This document shows positions 17,028 through 25,777 of a stretch of 64,000 bases of DNA, one piece after another. This DNA comes from Leifsonia sp. Leaf336 (lineage in GTDB: Bacteria > Actinomycetota > Actinomycetes > Actinomycetales > Microbacteriaceae): assembly GCF_001423695.1 (NCBI RefSeq), contig NZ_LMOZ01000003.1:167018-231017 (forward strand). Reading direction: 5' to 3'. The notes under the pieces were generated by a model that saw only the letters and a program-made list of their open reading frames with translations, was not told the DNA's origin and did no database searches. A program made the position numbers and the translations under genes. How positions within the stretch are numbered: the stretch's first letter is position 1; every line of letters begins with the position of its first letter.

Positions 17028-17591
17028 TCAACAGAGCGACTCTCGGAACGGGTCTCGCATGTCAATGGTCGACGCCTCGAGAATCGTCTCGAAAGCGTCG
17101 CTTCCGTTCCGCTGCACGTACTCGGCCTCTGCGCCTGTGATCGGCATCAGCCAGGGAAACAGGATGCGCTCGTCTGCTGTGTCGAGTATGAAGAAGTCCG
17201 ACCCCTGATAGACGGGCGCGACCGACATCAGAGCATTCATCGCAGAATCCGGGAAGACTTGGCCTCGCTGATCCAGCACGTGGGATCGCCCAGGTGCACG
17301 ATGGGAACGGACCACGTCCAGGGCGATATCGCAGATGCGCGATTCTGCGAGCTCGGAGAGCGCCTCCGGTACGAGCATCAACAACTCGACGCGTGCCGTC
17401 CGGGCTGATCCCATCGCGAGCAGGTGCGCACTCAAGCCGCGAGTGACGACAGGGGCGAAGCCCGCGTCCCCCGGTTCGAAAGAGAGCAGATCGAAATCAA
17501 CTTCGACGCCTTCGGCGCCTCCCGAGAAACGACGAGCTCCCGCGAGCCGCCCGAGATGCTTCCTGAAGTGCTCGTCGAGCGCGTCCAACAT
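17028..17591 (-). CDS. Suppressor-of-fused (SUFU) domain protein
   Basis: 187 residues; ATG 17591. The C-terminal segment PWLMPITGAEAEYVQRNGSD matches the conserved PIT-x-x-E-x-x-(8)-G-x-(D/E) end of bacterial SUFU domains. Earlier blocks GFAPVVTRGLSAHLL and ARVELLMLVPEAL fit the same fold. Bacterial SUFU proteins are recognised as immunity proteins in polymorphic toxin systems and probably act by binding a toxin. The gene lies 46 bp downstream of the SUKH gene and 14 bp upstream of the ankyrin remnant, so it is in one operon with them. GC content looks lower than in the sugar genes, in keeping with acquisition. Confidence 0.85.
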   Translation of the reverse strand: MLDALDEHFRKHLGRLAGARRFSGGAEGVEVDFDLLSFEPGDAGFAPVVTRGLSAHLLAMGSARTARVELLMLVPEALSELAESRICDIALDVVRSHRAPGRSHVLDQRGQVFPDSAMNALMSVAPVYQGSDFFILDTADERILFPWLMPITGAEAEYVQRNGSDAFETILEASTIDMRDPFRESLC

Positions 17592-17637
17592 CAGAGCCCT
17601 CCGAAGTGAAGGCGAAAAACCGAAGGCTCGCCGCACA

Positions 17638-18213
17638 TTAGTCTTCCGACCACCAAGCCACGGTCGGGTTGAGCTGGCCCGCCAGTGAGGCGAAACGCAG
17701 ATCATCCATCTCCAGGTAGCCCTCCGGGTCGAGGAAGAACACGTTCTCGTCGAATGCGGCGACAAGGGTGGCGGCCATGTCCGATAGCGACGAGAACTCG
17801 ACAGGATGCTCGTCTTCGTCTATTCGGAAGTGCCTGATCACTGCCCCCGATGCCGGCGCCAGGTCGATGACGTAGAAGTCGCCGCCTCCATTCGCGAACA
17901 CGGGGAGCCATCCTCGGCCCCACCTCGGATCAGCCGCAAAAGCGAGACAGTTCACAATCGCATCCTCGAGCGACAGGAGGTAGAAGCCCGGGAAGAGATG
18001 GATGTCGTCGAGGGCTACGTCGATTGTCGACGTACCGTCATGCCACGAATACAGCTCGTGAAGTTCGATGGGCGAATCGAATCCGGCCGTAGACAATTGC
18101 TGCACGATCTCGCCGCGTTCGAGCCCCGGCTTGAGCGACTGGAGAAGCGTTCTACGACCAAGGCGCTGTAACGACGCTGCGATCTGAGGCAGTGTTTCGG
18201 CCAAATCGTTCAT
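17638..18213 (-). CDS. SMI1/KNR4 (SUKH) family protein
   Basis: 191 residues from ATG 18213; a GTG one codon earlier is an alternative. SUKH hallmarks are LHELYSWHDGT near residue 50, then LFPGFYLLSLEDAI, and WGRGWLPVFANGGGDFYVID with the conserved G-G-G/D-x-Y. SUKH proteins are among the commonest immunity proteins against nuclease and other toxins in contact-dependent and RHS systems. It heads the operon with SUFU and ankyrin genes. No toxin gene lies next to it; the nearest RHS gene start is about 13 kb away. Confidence 0.88.
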   Translation of the reverse strand: MNDLAETLPQIAASLQRLGRRTLLQSLKPGLERGEIVQQLSTAGFDSPIELHELYSWHDGTSTIDVALDDIHLFPGFYLLSLEDAIVNCLAFAADPRWGRGWLPVFANGGGDFYVIDLAPASGAVIRHFRIDEDEHPVEFSSLSDMAATLVAAFDENVFFLDPEGYLEMDDLRFASLAGQLNPTVAWWSED

Positions 18214-18313
18214 CACAGTCCAAACGTTACGGTGAACGGGTCGACAATTCCCGCAGCGCGATCGAGCCGGCACCGCGGTTGGCGCTGAGCGTGAGGATCG
18301 CTACCCTCGCCTC

Positions 18314-19039
18314 ATGAGCCTCGAGTTCCAGTCCGTGACCTTCCTCTCGGAGGCTCCGGCGCGGGACGCGTCCTTCTGGAGCACCGTCCTCGGACGTTCC
18401 GCTCGTGACGACGCCGGTGGCATCCTGCTCGCCGGTGATGCCCGGCAGGTCGGAATCCGCTTCGCCGCCGGCCCAGGTCACGGAGGGAAGCGGAATCGAC
18501 TCCACCTCCATCTCAGTCGTGTCGACCGCAACCAGTCGGAGACGATCGCGGCCTGCGTCGAGCACGGGGGTCGGTTGCGCGGCAATGGACACGTTCCGGA
18601 GGGCAGCTACGCAGCAATGGCGGACGTGGTCGACGACGAATTCTGCGTCATCGAAGACGACGACGGCTATCTCGCCGGATGCGGCCCGCTGGGCGAGGTC
18701 ACCTGCGAGGGCACGCGGGCGACCGGAGAGTTCTGGAGCAAGGCCCTCGACTGGCCGGTGGTCTGGGATCGCGGCGAGGAGGTGGCCATCCAGGCCCCGG
18801 CAGGAGGGACGAAGCTGGCCTGGAGCGGCGAGCCCATCGAGACGGGCAAGCCGACGGATCGCCAGTACTTCACCCTGGTCGCGTCGTGGGGCCGGTTCGA
18901 CGACGAACTCGAGCGGCTGCGAGAGCTCGGCGCGACGGACCCGAGCAGCGAACGGCCGGGGGTCGCGTCGCTTCGTGACCCGGACGGCGTCCGGTTCGTC
19001 GTACGTGCCTCTTCCGAAGACGACATCCGTAGGCGTTGA
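18314..19039 (+). CDS. VOC-family protein, two tandem domains
   Basis: 241 residues, two glyoxalase-like halves: residues ~1-115 (FQSVTFLSEAPARDASFWST) and ~120-235, ending in LRDPDGVRFVVRA, the VOC signature. In the second half GTRATGEFWSKALDWPVVWD repeats the pattern of the first. Substrate unknown; metal-ligand positions are only partly kept (HLHLS in the first half), so it may bind rather than convert its ligand. Divergent from the SUKH gene; the next gene starts 9 bp after its stop, so they may form an operon. Confidence 0.88.
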   Translation: MSLEFQSVTFLSEAPARDASFWSTVLGRSARDDAGGILLAGDARQVGIRFAAGPGHGGKRNRLHLHLSRVDRNQSETIAACVEHGGRLRGNGHVPEGSYAAMADVVDDEFCVIEDDDGYLAGCGPLGEVTCEGTRATGEFWSKALDWPVVWDRGEEVAIQAPAGGTKLAWSGEPIETGKPTDRQYFTLVASWGRFDDELERLRELGATDPSSERPGVASLRDPDGVRFVVRASSEDDIRRR

Positions 19040-19048
19040 ATATCGCCT

Positions 19049-19687
19049 GTGTTCGATTGGGTTCTGATCGCCGATCTCGGCACTGCCGTGGGAACCACCG
19101 CGCTGGCGGTCGCGACCTTCGCGTCGACGCGCTCCGCCAACCGGTCCGCCCGGGTAGCCGAACGCGCGCTGCTCGAGGGGATCCGCCCGATCCTGCTCCC
19201 CTCCAACTGGTCCGACCCGCCCCAGAAGGTGCGGTTCGCGGACGGCAGATGGTTGACGGCCCTGGGCGCCCGGGCGGCCCTCGAGATCACCGATGAGGCC
19301 TTCTACCTCGTGATGTCCGTGCGCAATGCCGGCGCCGGCGTCGCGATCCTGCACGGCTGGCACCTCTGCTTGGACGCACGGGAACCCCTTGCCCCTGTCG
19401 ACGAGTTCCACCGGCTCACCCGTGACATCTACGTGCCCACGAACGATCCCGGCTTCTGCCAGGTGGCCATCCGCGAACCCGAGTCGGCCGAATTCCAGCT
19501 GGCGCGCTCCGCCGCCATGGGCGAGGGATTCTCCGTCGATGTGCTCTACGGGGATGCCGAAGGGTCGCAGCGCGTGGTCTCCCGGTTCTTCATCTCGCAC
19601 GGACCGCCGGGGCCCGGCGACCACGACCAGGAATGGATCATGCTCGTGTCACGCCACTGGAACCTCGACCTCCCCGCTCCTCGCTAG
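19049..19687 (+). CDS. Hypothetical protein with N-terminal membrane helix
   Basis: 212 residues from GTG 19049. One membrane helix lies at residues ~5-25 (LIADLGTAVGTTALAVATFA), followed by an Arg-rich juxtamembrane segment (STRSANRSARVAERALLEGI) and a beta-rich soluble domain with no motif I recognise (VMSVRNAGAGVAILHGWHL). The helix plus the RSAR-x-AERALLEGIRP segment recurs in uncharacterised actinobacterial proteins with one anchor and a cytoplasmic or surface domain. It follows the VOC gene closely. Confidence 0.75.
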   Translation: MFDWVLIADLGTAVGTTALAVATFASTRSANRSARVAERALLEGIRPILLPSNWSDPPQKVRFADGRWLTALGARAALEITDEAFYLVMSVRNAGAGVAILHGWHLCLDAREPLAPVDEFHRLTRDIYVPTNDPGFCQVAIREPESAEFQLARSAAMGEGFSVDVLYGDAEGSQRVVSRFFISHGPPGPGDHDQEWIMLVSRHWNLDLPAPR

Positions 19688-19700
19688 GCGGGACGTCGAC

Positions 19701-20873
19701 TCAGACCACGAGCGCTCGGATCGCCGTCGCCGCTGCTCCCCGTGCCCAATCCTCGAAGGTGTGCGGGCGCACGGCGATCTCGCACTGATCGGCGGATGCG
19801 AACACATGCTCGGCGTACGAGCGGCGGAGCGGCTCCTCGATGAGATCGAAGTCGGCCACGCCCTCGCCGCCGATCACGACGAGTTCCGGGCCGACCAGGT
19901 TGACCAGGCTCGCGATAGCCGCGCCGATCACCCGGCCCGCCTCGTCGAACACCTCGACCGCAGCGCTGTCCCCGGCCCTCCGGAGCTCCACCGCTTCGCT
20001 CATCGTGACCGGGCGCCCGTGTGCGGCCGAGACGGCGGCAACGATCGCCGTCGTGGACGCGACCGCCTCCACGCAGCCGCGGCGGCCGCACGCGCACACC
20101 TTGTCGAGCGAGGTCAGCGGGAGGTGGCCGATCTCTCCGGCCACTCCGTAGGCGCCTTCGACGACCTCCCCGTTCAGGTGGAGGCCGGAGCCGATGCCGC
20201 GACCGATTGTCACGATCGCGAAGGAGCTGGTTCCGAGCCCGACGCCGAACCAGTGCTCGCCGATGGTGAGCGCGCGCACGTCGTTCTCGACGACGACCCG
20301 ACGGCCGAGGCGCTCCTCGAGCACCGTTCCCAGTTCGACGCCTTTCCAGCCCATCAGCGCGGAGTCGCGGACGACGCCCTTCTCGGTGTCGACATCACCC
20401 GACACGGCGACTCCGACGGACGCGAGCCGGGGCCCAAGACCGTCGAGGCTCGTCTCGAGGAGCGCGCAGAGCTCGACGATAGCGTCGACGACCTCCGCCG
20501 GCGCGTGCGAGGTGAGCGGCAACCGCTCGGACGCGAGGATGCGCGTCGTGAGGTCGGTGGCGACGCCGACGAGCTCGTCCGCGTTCACCTTGATGCCGAG
20601 CGTCACGACCGCGTCGGGGACGAGCGCGACCGGGCTCACCGGCCGGCCGGGCAAGCCGGTCAACGTCGGCCCGAGGGAGTCGTTGAGGAGCCCCACGGCG
20701 ACCAGCGGAGCGACGGCCTTGGTCACCGCCGCCTGCGACAGTCCGGTGAGCTTGGCCACATCGATCCGGCTGATCGGGCTCCTGGTGAGGATCGTGGTGA
20801 AGACGCGGGTGGCAGCGTCGGATGACGAGCCGAGCAGCGCCGTCCGTGTCCGCACCTCGTCGTTCATGTCCAT
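19701..20873 (-). CDS. ROK-family transcriptional repressor 1
   Basis: About 390 residues; start taken as ATG 20873, with ATG 20867 as an alternative. An N-terminal winged helix-turn-helix (ISRIDVAKLTGLSQAAVTKA) precedes a ROK sugar-kinase-like domain with the zinc motif CACGRRGCVE and the phosphate-loop region VTIGRGIGSGLHL. ROK repressors release DNA on binding a sugar. The gene starts 7 bp after the GH95 stop, so the two form an operon. A paralogue sits at 33482-34675 and more than half of the residues match by eye (GVAVSGDVDTEKGVVRDSAL against GVSVSGDIDNTDGVVRDSPL). The likely operator is the palindrome at 23435-23447. Confidence 0.93.
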   Translation of the reverse strand: MDMNDEVRTRTALLGSSSDAATRVFTTILTRSPISRIDVAKLTGLSQAAVTKAVAPLVAVGLLNDSLGPTLTGLPGRPVSPVALVPDAVVTLGIKVNADELVGVATDLTTRILASERLPLTSHAPAEVVDAIVELCALLETSLDGLGPRLASVGVAVSGDVDTEKGVVRDSALMGWKGVELGTVLEERLGRRVVVENDVRALTIGEHWFGVGLGTSSFAIVTIGRGIGSGLHLNGEVVEGAYGVAGEIGHLPLTSLDKVCACGRRGCVEAVASTTAIVAAVSAAHGRPVTMSEAVELRRAGDSAAVEVFDEAGRVIGAAIASLVNLVGPELVVIGGEGVADFDLIEEPLRRSYAEHVFASADQCEIAVRPHTFEDWARGAAATAIRALVV

Positions 20874-20880
20874 CGCCCGA

Positions 20881-23328
20881 TCAGAATACGGGTTCCGGGA
20901 TGGTGACGGCGGCGGTTCCCCCGGCGGGGACGAGCACGTCGAAGTCGGAGGTCCCGTAGCGGACCGGCACGCGGCGCTCCGTCGCAGCGGGGTTGTGCAG
21001 TACGGCCTCCTGCAGCACGCCATCGGACCAGCTCAGGTCGACGACGATGCCGCCGCGGGCGTGGAGGCCGTCGGCGCTGCCCTCCCGCCAGGCCGCGGGG
21101 AGCGCGGGCAGCAGGTGGACGCGACCGCCGTGGCTCTGCAGCAACAGCTCCGCGATCGCCGCAGGGAATCCGAGGTTGCCGTCGAGCTGGAACGGCGGGT
21201 GGGTGCTGAACAGGTTCGGGAGGAGTCCGCCCCACTCGGAGCCGTCGACCGGGCCGTGCCGGCGGGCGTCGCCGCGGTAGGGGGTGAGCGCCTCACGCAG
21301 CAGCTCGTGCGCGGTCTCGCCGTCGCCCAGCCGGGCGCGCAGGGCGATCTTCCACGCCCACGACCAGCCCATCGCTCCGGGGCCGCGCGCGTCGAGGAAG
21401 CGCCGGGCGGCGTCGGCGAGCGCGGGGGTCGACTCCGGGGTGATGAGCTCCAAGGGGTAGACGCCGACGAGGGCGGAGAGGTGCCGGTGGGCGGGCTCGT
21501 GCTCGGCGACCTCCTCCGACCACTCCAGCAGCCGGCCGTCGGAGCCGATCGGGGGCTCGGGGATCGTGCGGAGCGCCTCCACGATCTCCCGGCGCAGAGC
21601 GGCGTCGCCGTCGTCGACCGTGTCGATCGCGACCGTGTCGATCGCAACGGTGTCGATCGCGACCAGGGCGCGCTCGAAGAGGGCGTGGATCAGTTCGAGG
21701 TCCATCGTCGCGGTGAGGCCGAGCGCACGGATGCCGCCGTCCGCCCCGACGTACTGGTTCTCCGGGGAGGTGGACGGCGCGAGGTAGGCGACACCGTCGG
21801 CGTCGACCTGCAGCCAGTCGAGGCAGAACTCGGTCGCGCCGCGCAGCAGCGGCCAGATCCGGTCGCGCAGGAGCACGTCGTCGCCGGTGAACTCGTACTG
21901 GTCCCAGAGGGAGTGGCAGAGCCAGACGCCGCCCATCATCCAGATGGCCCAGCTCGGCGCGCCGTGCCCCATGCCGACCGGGAGGCTCCACCCCCAGAGG
22001 TCGCTGTTGTGGTGCGCGACCCAGCCGCGGGCGCCGTAGAGATCGCGGGCGACATCGCGCCCCGTCCGGGCGATGCGCTCGACCAGCGAGATCAGGGGCT
22101 CCGCCTCGGCGGTGAGCCCGAGTGGGCCGGCCGCCCAGTAGTTCATCTCGGTGTTGATGTTGATCGTGTAGTTGGAGGACCAGGCGGGCCGCAGCTCGCC
22201 GTTCCAGATGCCCTGCAGGTTGGCGGCGGGTCCGCCCGGGCCAGAGCAGGACTCGAGGAGGTAGCGCCCGTACTCGGCCGCGACCGTCGCCCGGAGGCCG
22301 TCGTCGTCGCCGTCGAGCACATCCCGCTGCACATCCCACCGGCCGGCACGCCGGCCGCCGATCGCGAACCGCGCCGCCGCACGGCGCTGAGCGCCGGCGA
22401 CAGACGGGGGCGTGTTCTCGCCAAGCGCGCCGAGAACGCGCTCCCGCGCGCGGTTGCGGATCGTCTCATGGGAGACGCTCCGCCACTCGTCGTCTGCGCC
22501 GGCCCACCACGACTCAGCGCGGGACGACGACGAGAGGGCGATCGACAGCCGACTGGCATGACGGATCGTCAGACCGGAGTCGTCGGATTCGGCCGTGCCG
22601 TCGCTTCGCACACCAAGGGCCGTGGATGCGAAGCCGTCATACGATCCGTCGCCCGGCTCCGCGTAGCGCAGGGCGGGGACGACGGATTGTTCGTGGAGGG
22701 GCGCCCCGTCGACCGGGACGGCCAGGTCGAGGCCGAGTTCGGCGACGCCGCTGTTGCCGTGTCCGCTCTGGCCCTCGCTGCTGCGACGGGCGAGCTCCCG
22801 CAGCGGGGAGGTCAGGCTCACCCGCACCTCGGGCAGCGGCTCGTCCGCGTCGATGTCGATGACGAGCGCATGTCCGGCGACCCGGGAGGTGCGGCGGACG
22901 GCGATGCCGCCGACCTCCAGCCGCTCCTCCAGGTACGCCTCGTCGAGGTCGAGCACACGCGCGGGCTCGCCGGGCGCCGGGATCGCCCCGGGCAGCTCGA
23001 CGAACAGGTCGGCCAGCGGCAGGAACTCCTGCGAGTACCGGCCCTCGAAGGTCAGGAGGAGTCGCTCGGCCTCCGCCGTGTCGCCGTTCGCGAGCGCGGC
23101 GCGCACCTCCCGCAGCCGGTCGGGGCCGGCGCCGGCCGCGAGAACGCGGCGCAGCTCCTCCCCCGCCGTCTCCGGGGTGCCCGACCAGATCGTGGCGTCG
23201 TTCACCTGGTAGTGGCCGGTCGCGCCTCCGAACGCCATCGCGCCGAGGCGGCCGTCGCCGAGCGGCGCGGCCTCCTCCCAGTGGGCGGCGGGCGCCGACC
23301 AGGCCAGCTGCAGCGTGTTCTTCGTCAT
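20881..23328 (-). CDS. GH95 family alpha-L-fucosidase / alpha-L-galactosidase
   Basis: 815 residues, usual for GH95, without a signal peptide. The N-terminal beta domain begins with the family block WEEAAPLGDGRLGAM; the (alpha/alpha)6 barrel carries NINTEMNYW, corresponding to the two catalytic Asn residues of AfcA, then STSPEN (acid Glu), HLSALVGVYP and QLDGNLGFPAAIAEL. All key residues appear present. GH95 enzymes remove terminal alpha-1,2-linked L-fucose or L-galactose, for example from xyloglucan, with inversion; which one cannot be settled here. It is divergent from the GH36 gene and co-transcribed with ROK repressor 1. Residues near 556-570 contain a three-copy AIDTV repeat. Confidence 0.93.
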   Translation of the reverse strand: MTKNTLQLAWSAPAAHWEEAAPLGDGRLGAMAFGGATGHYQVNDATIWSGTPETAGEELRRVLAAGAGPDRLREVRAALANGDTAEAERLLLTFEGRYSQEFLPLADLFVELPGAIPAPGEPARVLDLDEAYLEERLEVGGIAVRRTSRVAGHALVIDIDADEPLPEVRVSLTSPLRELARRSSEGQSGHGNSGVAELGLDLAVPVDGAPLHEQSVVPALRYAEPGDGSYDGFASTALGVRSDGTAESDDSGLTIRHASRLSIALSSSSRAESWWAGADDEWRSVSHETIRNRARERVLGALGENTPPSVAGAQRRAAARFAIGGRRAGRWDVQRDVLDGDDDGLRATVAAEYGRYLLESCSGPGGPAANLQGIWNGELRPAWSSNYTININTEMNYWAAGPLGLTAEAEPLISLVERIARTGRDVARDLYGARGWVAHHNSDLWGWSLPVGMGHGAPSWAIWMMGGVWLCHSLWDQYEFTGDDVLLRDRIWPLLRGATEFCLDWLQVDADGVAYLAPSTSPENQYVGADGGIRALGLTATMDLELIHALFERALVAIDTVAIDTVAIDTVDDGDAALRREIVEALRTIPEPPIGSDGRLLEWSEEVAEHEPAHRHLSALVGVYPLELITPESTPALADAARRFLDARGPGAMGWSWAWKIALRARLGDGETAHELLREALTPYRGDARRHGPVDGSEWGGLLPNLFSTHPPFQLDGNLGFPAAIAELLLQSHGGRVHLLPALPAAWREGSADGLHARGGIVVDLSWSDGVLQEAVLHNPAATERRVPVRYGTSDFDVLVPAGGTAAVTIPEPVF
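21620..21664. repeat. Three-copy 15-bp tandem repeat inside the GH95 gene
   Basis: GTGTCGATCGCGACC is repeated three times with two changes in the middle copy. In protein it gives VAIDTVAIDTVAIDTV, in a loop after the GLTATMDLELIHALFERA helix. In-frame, so harmless to reading, and prone to slippage. Confidence 0.85.
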
Positions 23329-23434
23329 GGGAGTCTGACAGTCCGTTCACCGATGAAGGAAGGCGGTTCCACGTCCGTGAGCAGGAGCGGAAATCGCCGG
23401 GCGGGGTTGCAGATCACACAGTAGGCATGGTTTA

Positions 23435-23447
23435 TTGACAGTGTCAA
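23435..23447. promoter_or_regulatory. Perfect palindromic operator between GH95 and GH36
   Basis: TTGACA-G-TGTCAA is a perfect 6+1+6 palindrome. On the minus strand its TTGACA is followed 18 nt later by TACTGT, a good sigma-70 promoter for GH95, so repressor binding would cover the -35 box. It is the probable binding site of ROK repressor 1. A degenerate copy occurs at 33330-33342. Confidence 0.65.
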
Positions 23448-23473
23448 GCAATCCATTCTCCGAGGAGCCATCC

Positions 23474-25687
23474 ATGCTCGACGGCTACGGCGCCGTACTC
23501 GCCCTGCGCGCTGCAGGCATCTCCTTCGTCCTCGACACGGAGGGACGAGTGCCCCGCGTGCTGCACTGGGGCGCCGACCTCGGCACGCTCGACCAGGCCA
23601 CGGCGGAGGCCCTGCGCGACAGCGGCGGACCCGCCGTGCTCAACAACTCGCCGGATGTGCCCCGGTCGTTCAGCCTGTGGCCCAGCGAGTTCGAAGGCTG
23701 GGCCGGAACGCCCGCGCAGGAGGGTCACGCTGCGGGAGCTGCGACGACTCCCCGGCCGCACACGGTGGCCGTGCGGTACGAGACCGACGGCCCGGATGGC
23801 GACCTCGGCGGCCGCATCGACCTCGACCTCGTCGACGAGATCACCGCGCTGCGCTCGACCATGTCGATCGCCCTCGACCGGTTCGGGGTGCTCGCGGTGG
23901 ACATCACCGTCACCCGGGATGCCGCGCTCTCCGCCGACGCGACGGCCGGCCCGTACACGCTCGACGCCCTCCGCGTCCTGCTGCCGGTGCCGGAGCGCGC
24001 CACCGACATCCTCGACTTCACGGGCAAGTGGTGCCGCGAGCGCGCCCCGCAGCGCGGCCCGCTGTTCTTCGGCAGCCACGTCCGTCGTGCACGGCGCGGC
24101 AAGCCCGGTCACGACGCCCCGTTCCTGGTCGTCGCCGGCACGGAGGACCTCGGCTTCCGCCGCGGGGAGGCCTGGGCCACGCACCTCGCCTGGAGCGGCG
24201 ACGCCGAATACGTCGTGGAGCGCCTCACCGAGGGCGCCGGCCCGTTCTCGTCCGTCCTCGGCGCGGGCGAGGGCCTCCGCACCGGAGAGATCGCACTGGA
24301 GGACGGCGACAGCTACGTCGCCCCGACCGCGCTGTTCCTCTGGTCGGCGAGCGGGCTCGACGGGCTGGCCGACCGCCTCCACCGCCGGCTGCGCGCGCGG
24401 CCCTCGCACCCGGTCAAGCCGCGCCCGCTCACGCTGAACTCGTGGGAGGCCGTGTACTTCGACCACGACCTCGACCGGCTCACCGCCCTCGTCGAGCGCG
24501 CGGCTCGGGTCGGCGTGGAGCGCGTCGTGCTCGACGACGGCTGGTTCCACGGCCGCCGCGGCGCCGACGCCGGGCTCGGCGACTGGATCGTCGACCGTTC
24601 CGTCTGGCCGGACGGCCTCGGACCGCTGGTCGACCTCGTGCGTTCGCACGGCATGGAGTTCGGGCTGTGGTTCGAGCCGGAGATGATCAACCTCGACTCC
24701 GACCTGGCGCGCGCGCATCCCGACTGGGTGCTCGGCCCGCGGCAGGCGCTCGGCGCCACCGCGCGCGACCAGTACGTGCTCGACCTCACGCGTCCGGACG
24801 CCTACGCCTACGTGCTGGAGCGGATCAGCGCGATCGTGGCCGAGTACGGCGTCGACTACATCAAGTGGGACCACAACCGCGACCTGTCGGAGGCCGTGAG
24901 CGGCTACGCCGGCATCGACCGGCCCGCTGTGCACGAGCAGACCCTCGCGCTCTACCGGATGCTGGACACGCTGCGGGCGCGGCATCCCGGGCTGGAGATC
25001 GAGACCTGCTCGGGAGGCGGCGGCCGGGTCGACCTCGGGATCCTCGACCGCACCGACCGCGTCTGGGCCTCCGACTGCAACGACCCGGTGGAGCGCCTCC
25101 AGATCGAGCGCTGGACCCGGATGCTGCTGCCTCCCGAGCTGATCGGCTCGCACCTCGGCGCCGAGCGCTCGCACACGACGTCGCGGCGCACGGACCTGGC
25201 GTTCCGGCTGATCGTCGCGCTGACCGCGCACGCCGGAATCGAGTGGGACCTCCAGGAGGCCGACGACGAGCAGCTCGCGCAGATCGCGCGCTGGGGCGCG
25301 GCGTACCGGGAGCTGCGCGGCCTCATCCACTCCGGCCGGGTCGTGAACGCCGACCTCGCGGATGACACCACGCTGCTGACCGGCATCGTCGCCGACGACG
25401 GCAGCCGCGCCGTCTTCACCTGGGCGCGGCTCGGCACCTCGGCGCCCGGCCAGTCCGGCCGGGTGCGCCTGCCCGGCCTCGACGCCGAAGCTCGGTATGC
25501 CGTGCGCGTGCGCGACGACTTCGGCCCGGCGAGCCGCCACCAGAGTGCCGACCCCGCGTGGGTCGCCGCCGCGGCGAGCGCCGAGGGCGTCGTCCTCCCC
25601 GGTTCCGTCCTCGCCGTCGCCGGCGTCCCGATGCCCACCCTCAACCCCCAACAAGCGATGCTGTTCGATCTCGTGCGGGTGCCCTGA
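23474..25687 (+). CDS. Alpha-galactosidase, GH36 (first copy)
   Basis: 737 residues, intracellular. Start ATG 23474 chosen for its GAGGAG site; an upstream TTG in frame would lie inside the operator palindrome. An N-terminal beta-supersandwich (VLHWGADLG) precedes a barrel with DDGWFHGRRG, the nucleophile Asp466 in YIKWDHNRDL, and the acid/base Asp534 in WASDCNDPVERL. It removes alpha-1,6-galactose from raffinose-type or galactomannan oligosaccharides. Divergent from GH95, and followed after 90 bp by a secreted GH27. A second GH36 gene lies at 37844-39982. Confidence 0.95.
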   Translation: MLDGYGAVLALRAAGISFVLDTEGRVPRVLHWGADLGTLDQATAEALRDSGGPAVLNNSPDVPRSFSLWPSEFEGWAGTPAQEGHAAGAATTPRPHTVAVRYETDGPDGDLGGRIDLDLVDEITALRSTMSIALDRFGVLAVDITVTRDAALSADATAGPYTLDALRVLLPVPERATDILDFTGKWCRERAPQRGPLFFGSHVRRARRGKPGHDAPFLVVAGTEDLGFRRGEAWATHLAWSGDAEYVVERLTEGAGPFSSVLGAGEGLRTGEIALEDGDSYVAPTALFLWSASGLDGLADRLHRRLRARPSHPVKPRPLTLNSWEAVYFDHDLDRLTALVERAARVGVERVVLDDGWFHGRRGADAGLGDWIVDRSVWPDGLGPLVDLVRSHGMEFGLWFEPEMINLDSDLARAHPDWVLGPRQALGATARDQYVLDLTRPDAYAYVLERISAIVAEYGVDYIKWDHNRDLSEAVSGYAGIDRPAVHEQTLALYRMLDTLRARHPGLEIETCSGGGGRVDLGILDRTDRVWASDCNDPVERLQIERWTRMLLPPELIGSHLGAERSHTTSRRTDLAFRLIVALTAHAGIEWDLQEADDEQLAQIARWGAAYRELRGLIHSGRVVNADLADDTTLLTGIVADDGSRAVFTWARLGTSAPGQSGRVRLPGLDAEARYAVRVRDDFGPASRHQSADPAWVAAAASAEGVVLPGSVLAVAGVPMPTLNPQQAMLFDLVRVP

Positions 25688-25777
25688 CCCGGCGCGCGAT
25701 CGCTCCAGTCACAGACGGCCCACCACATATCGCTCGCGCGCACCGTTGCGCTCGAGCGCTTCAGAGAGGAAGAACGT

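Noticed and set aside
23435-23473. TTG start at 23435 for the GH36 gene
   Set aside because: It falls inside the operator palindrome and has no ribosome site; ATG 23474 has GAGGAG.
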